The notes beneath the pieces were generated by a model. The model was given only the letters and a program-made list of their open reading frames with translations, was not told where the DNA came from and did not search any database. 64,000 nucleotides of DNA from Ignavibacteriota bacterium (lineage in GTDB: Bacteria; Bacteroidota; Ignavibacteria; Ignavibacteriales; Melioribacteraceae): assembly GCA_016713565.1 (NCBI GenBank), contig JADJOX010000008.1, positions 558,001 through 622,000 of the forward strand, given 5' to 3'. The position numbers and the translations under genes were made by a program. Positions 63,896 to 64,000 of this stretch are shown here, piece after piece. Numbering within the stretch: the stretch's first letter is position 1; each line of letters begins with the position of its first letter.

Positions 63896-64000
63896 AAAAT
63901 AAATTGTATGATCTTATCAAAATTATTTTTTTAAATATACTAACTTTTTAGCGTGTTATCAGTCTAATTATTTGAAGAAAATTTACTTAACGGAGATGTT

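Noticed and set aside
63896..64000. Fluoride riboswitch upstream of crcB
   Set aside because: The minus strand shows no recognisable crcB-motif core. A GGAGATG at the very end of the plus strand points the wrong way and is cut by the window edge.

Overview
The window is a stretch of AT-rich bacterial chromosome, gene-dense and mostly housekeeping, with one accessory carbohydrate-utilisation region at the right end. The organism is most likely a member of the Bacteroidota/Chlorobiota/Ignavibacteria group, and Ignavibacteria-like is my best guess. Four exported proteins end in the type IX secretion (T9SS) C-terminal sorting domain with a QNYPNPFN core, and a fifth has a degenerate version. Small lipoproteins of Bacteroidota-type families (DUF4296-like, DUF1684) are present. 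Promoters are hard to recognise, and ribosome binding sites of the AGGA/GGAG type are common. No rRNA, tRNA, CRISPR array, transposase, integrase or phage gene was seen.

Layout. 1-2870 (+): end of uvrA, an adenosine-type deaminase and rdgB. 2962-6747 (-): rsmA, mgtE, a PAP2-type membrane phosphatase and ubiE/menG, tightly packed. 6841-8623 (+): a ROK sugar kinase overlapping a class D beta-lactamase. 8630-13749 (-): a PHP phosphoesterase, a PorZ-like propeller protein and an ABC-F ATPase. 14063-16526 (+): gap and pgk, separated by a terminator and a palindromic repeat. 16686-18043 (+): a rhomboid protease and a small lipoprotein. 18027-20615 (-): recQ. 20692-27148 (+): an ABC exporter pair, 3-hydroxyacyl-CoA dehydrogenase, acetate kinase, a divergent SDR and a COG2509 flavoprotein. 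27234-34638 (-): mutS, a DUF1684 lipoprotein, aroF and tyrA, then separately a DUF418 membrane protein with an SGNH esterase. 34840-38481 (+): a 1213-residue GH13 protein. 38483-43881: two transhydrogenase systems facing away from each other, NfnAB (-) and PntA1-A2-B (+). 44009-62226 (+): the carbohydrate region. 62285-63895 (-): an esterase, DUF190 and the fluoride channel CrcB.

The most interesting part is 44009-62226. An AmpG-family permease lies directly before a GH94 phosphorylase that looks like N,N'-diacetylchitobiose phosphorylase. Two GH20 hexosaminidase-family proteins follow (one a lipoprotein), then a ROK-family repressor, four consecutive T9SS-exported modular proteins (phosphodiesterase + LamG, beta-propeller, carbohydrate-binding, SGNH esterase + discoidin), and a sodium/solute symporter. 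There is no SusC/SusD pair. My inference is a chitin or amino-sugar oligosaccharide locus in which exported proteins bind and trim substrate, the disaccharide is imported by the AmpG-like permease, and it is split phosphorolytically in the cytoplasm under ROK control.

The second notable arrangement is the head-to-head pairing of the electron-bifurcating NfnAB with proton-translocating PntAB across about 200 bp that contains a perfect 10-bp inverted repeat. Other points are a likely chromosomal class D beta-lactamase, a ROK kinase without the family's zinc-binding cysteines, an SDR without its catalytic Tyr and Lys, and a membrane acyltransferase-like protein paired with an SGNH esterase.
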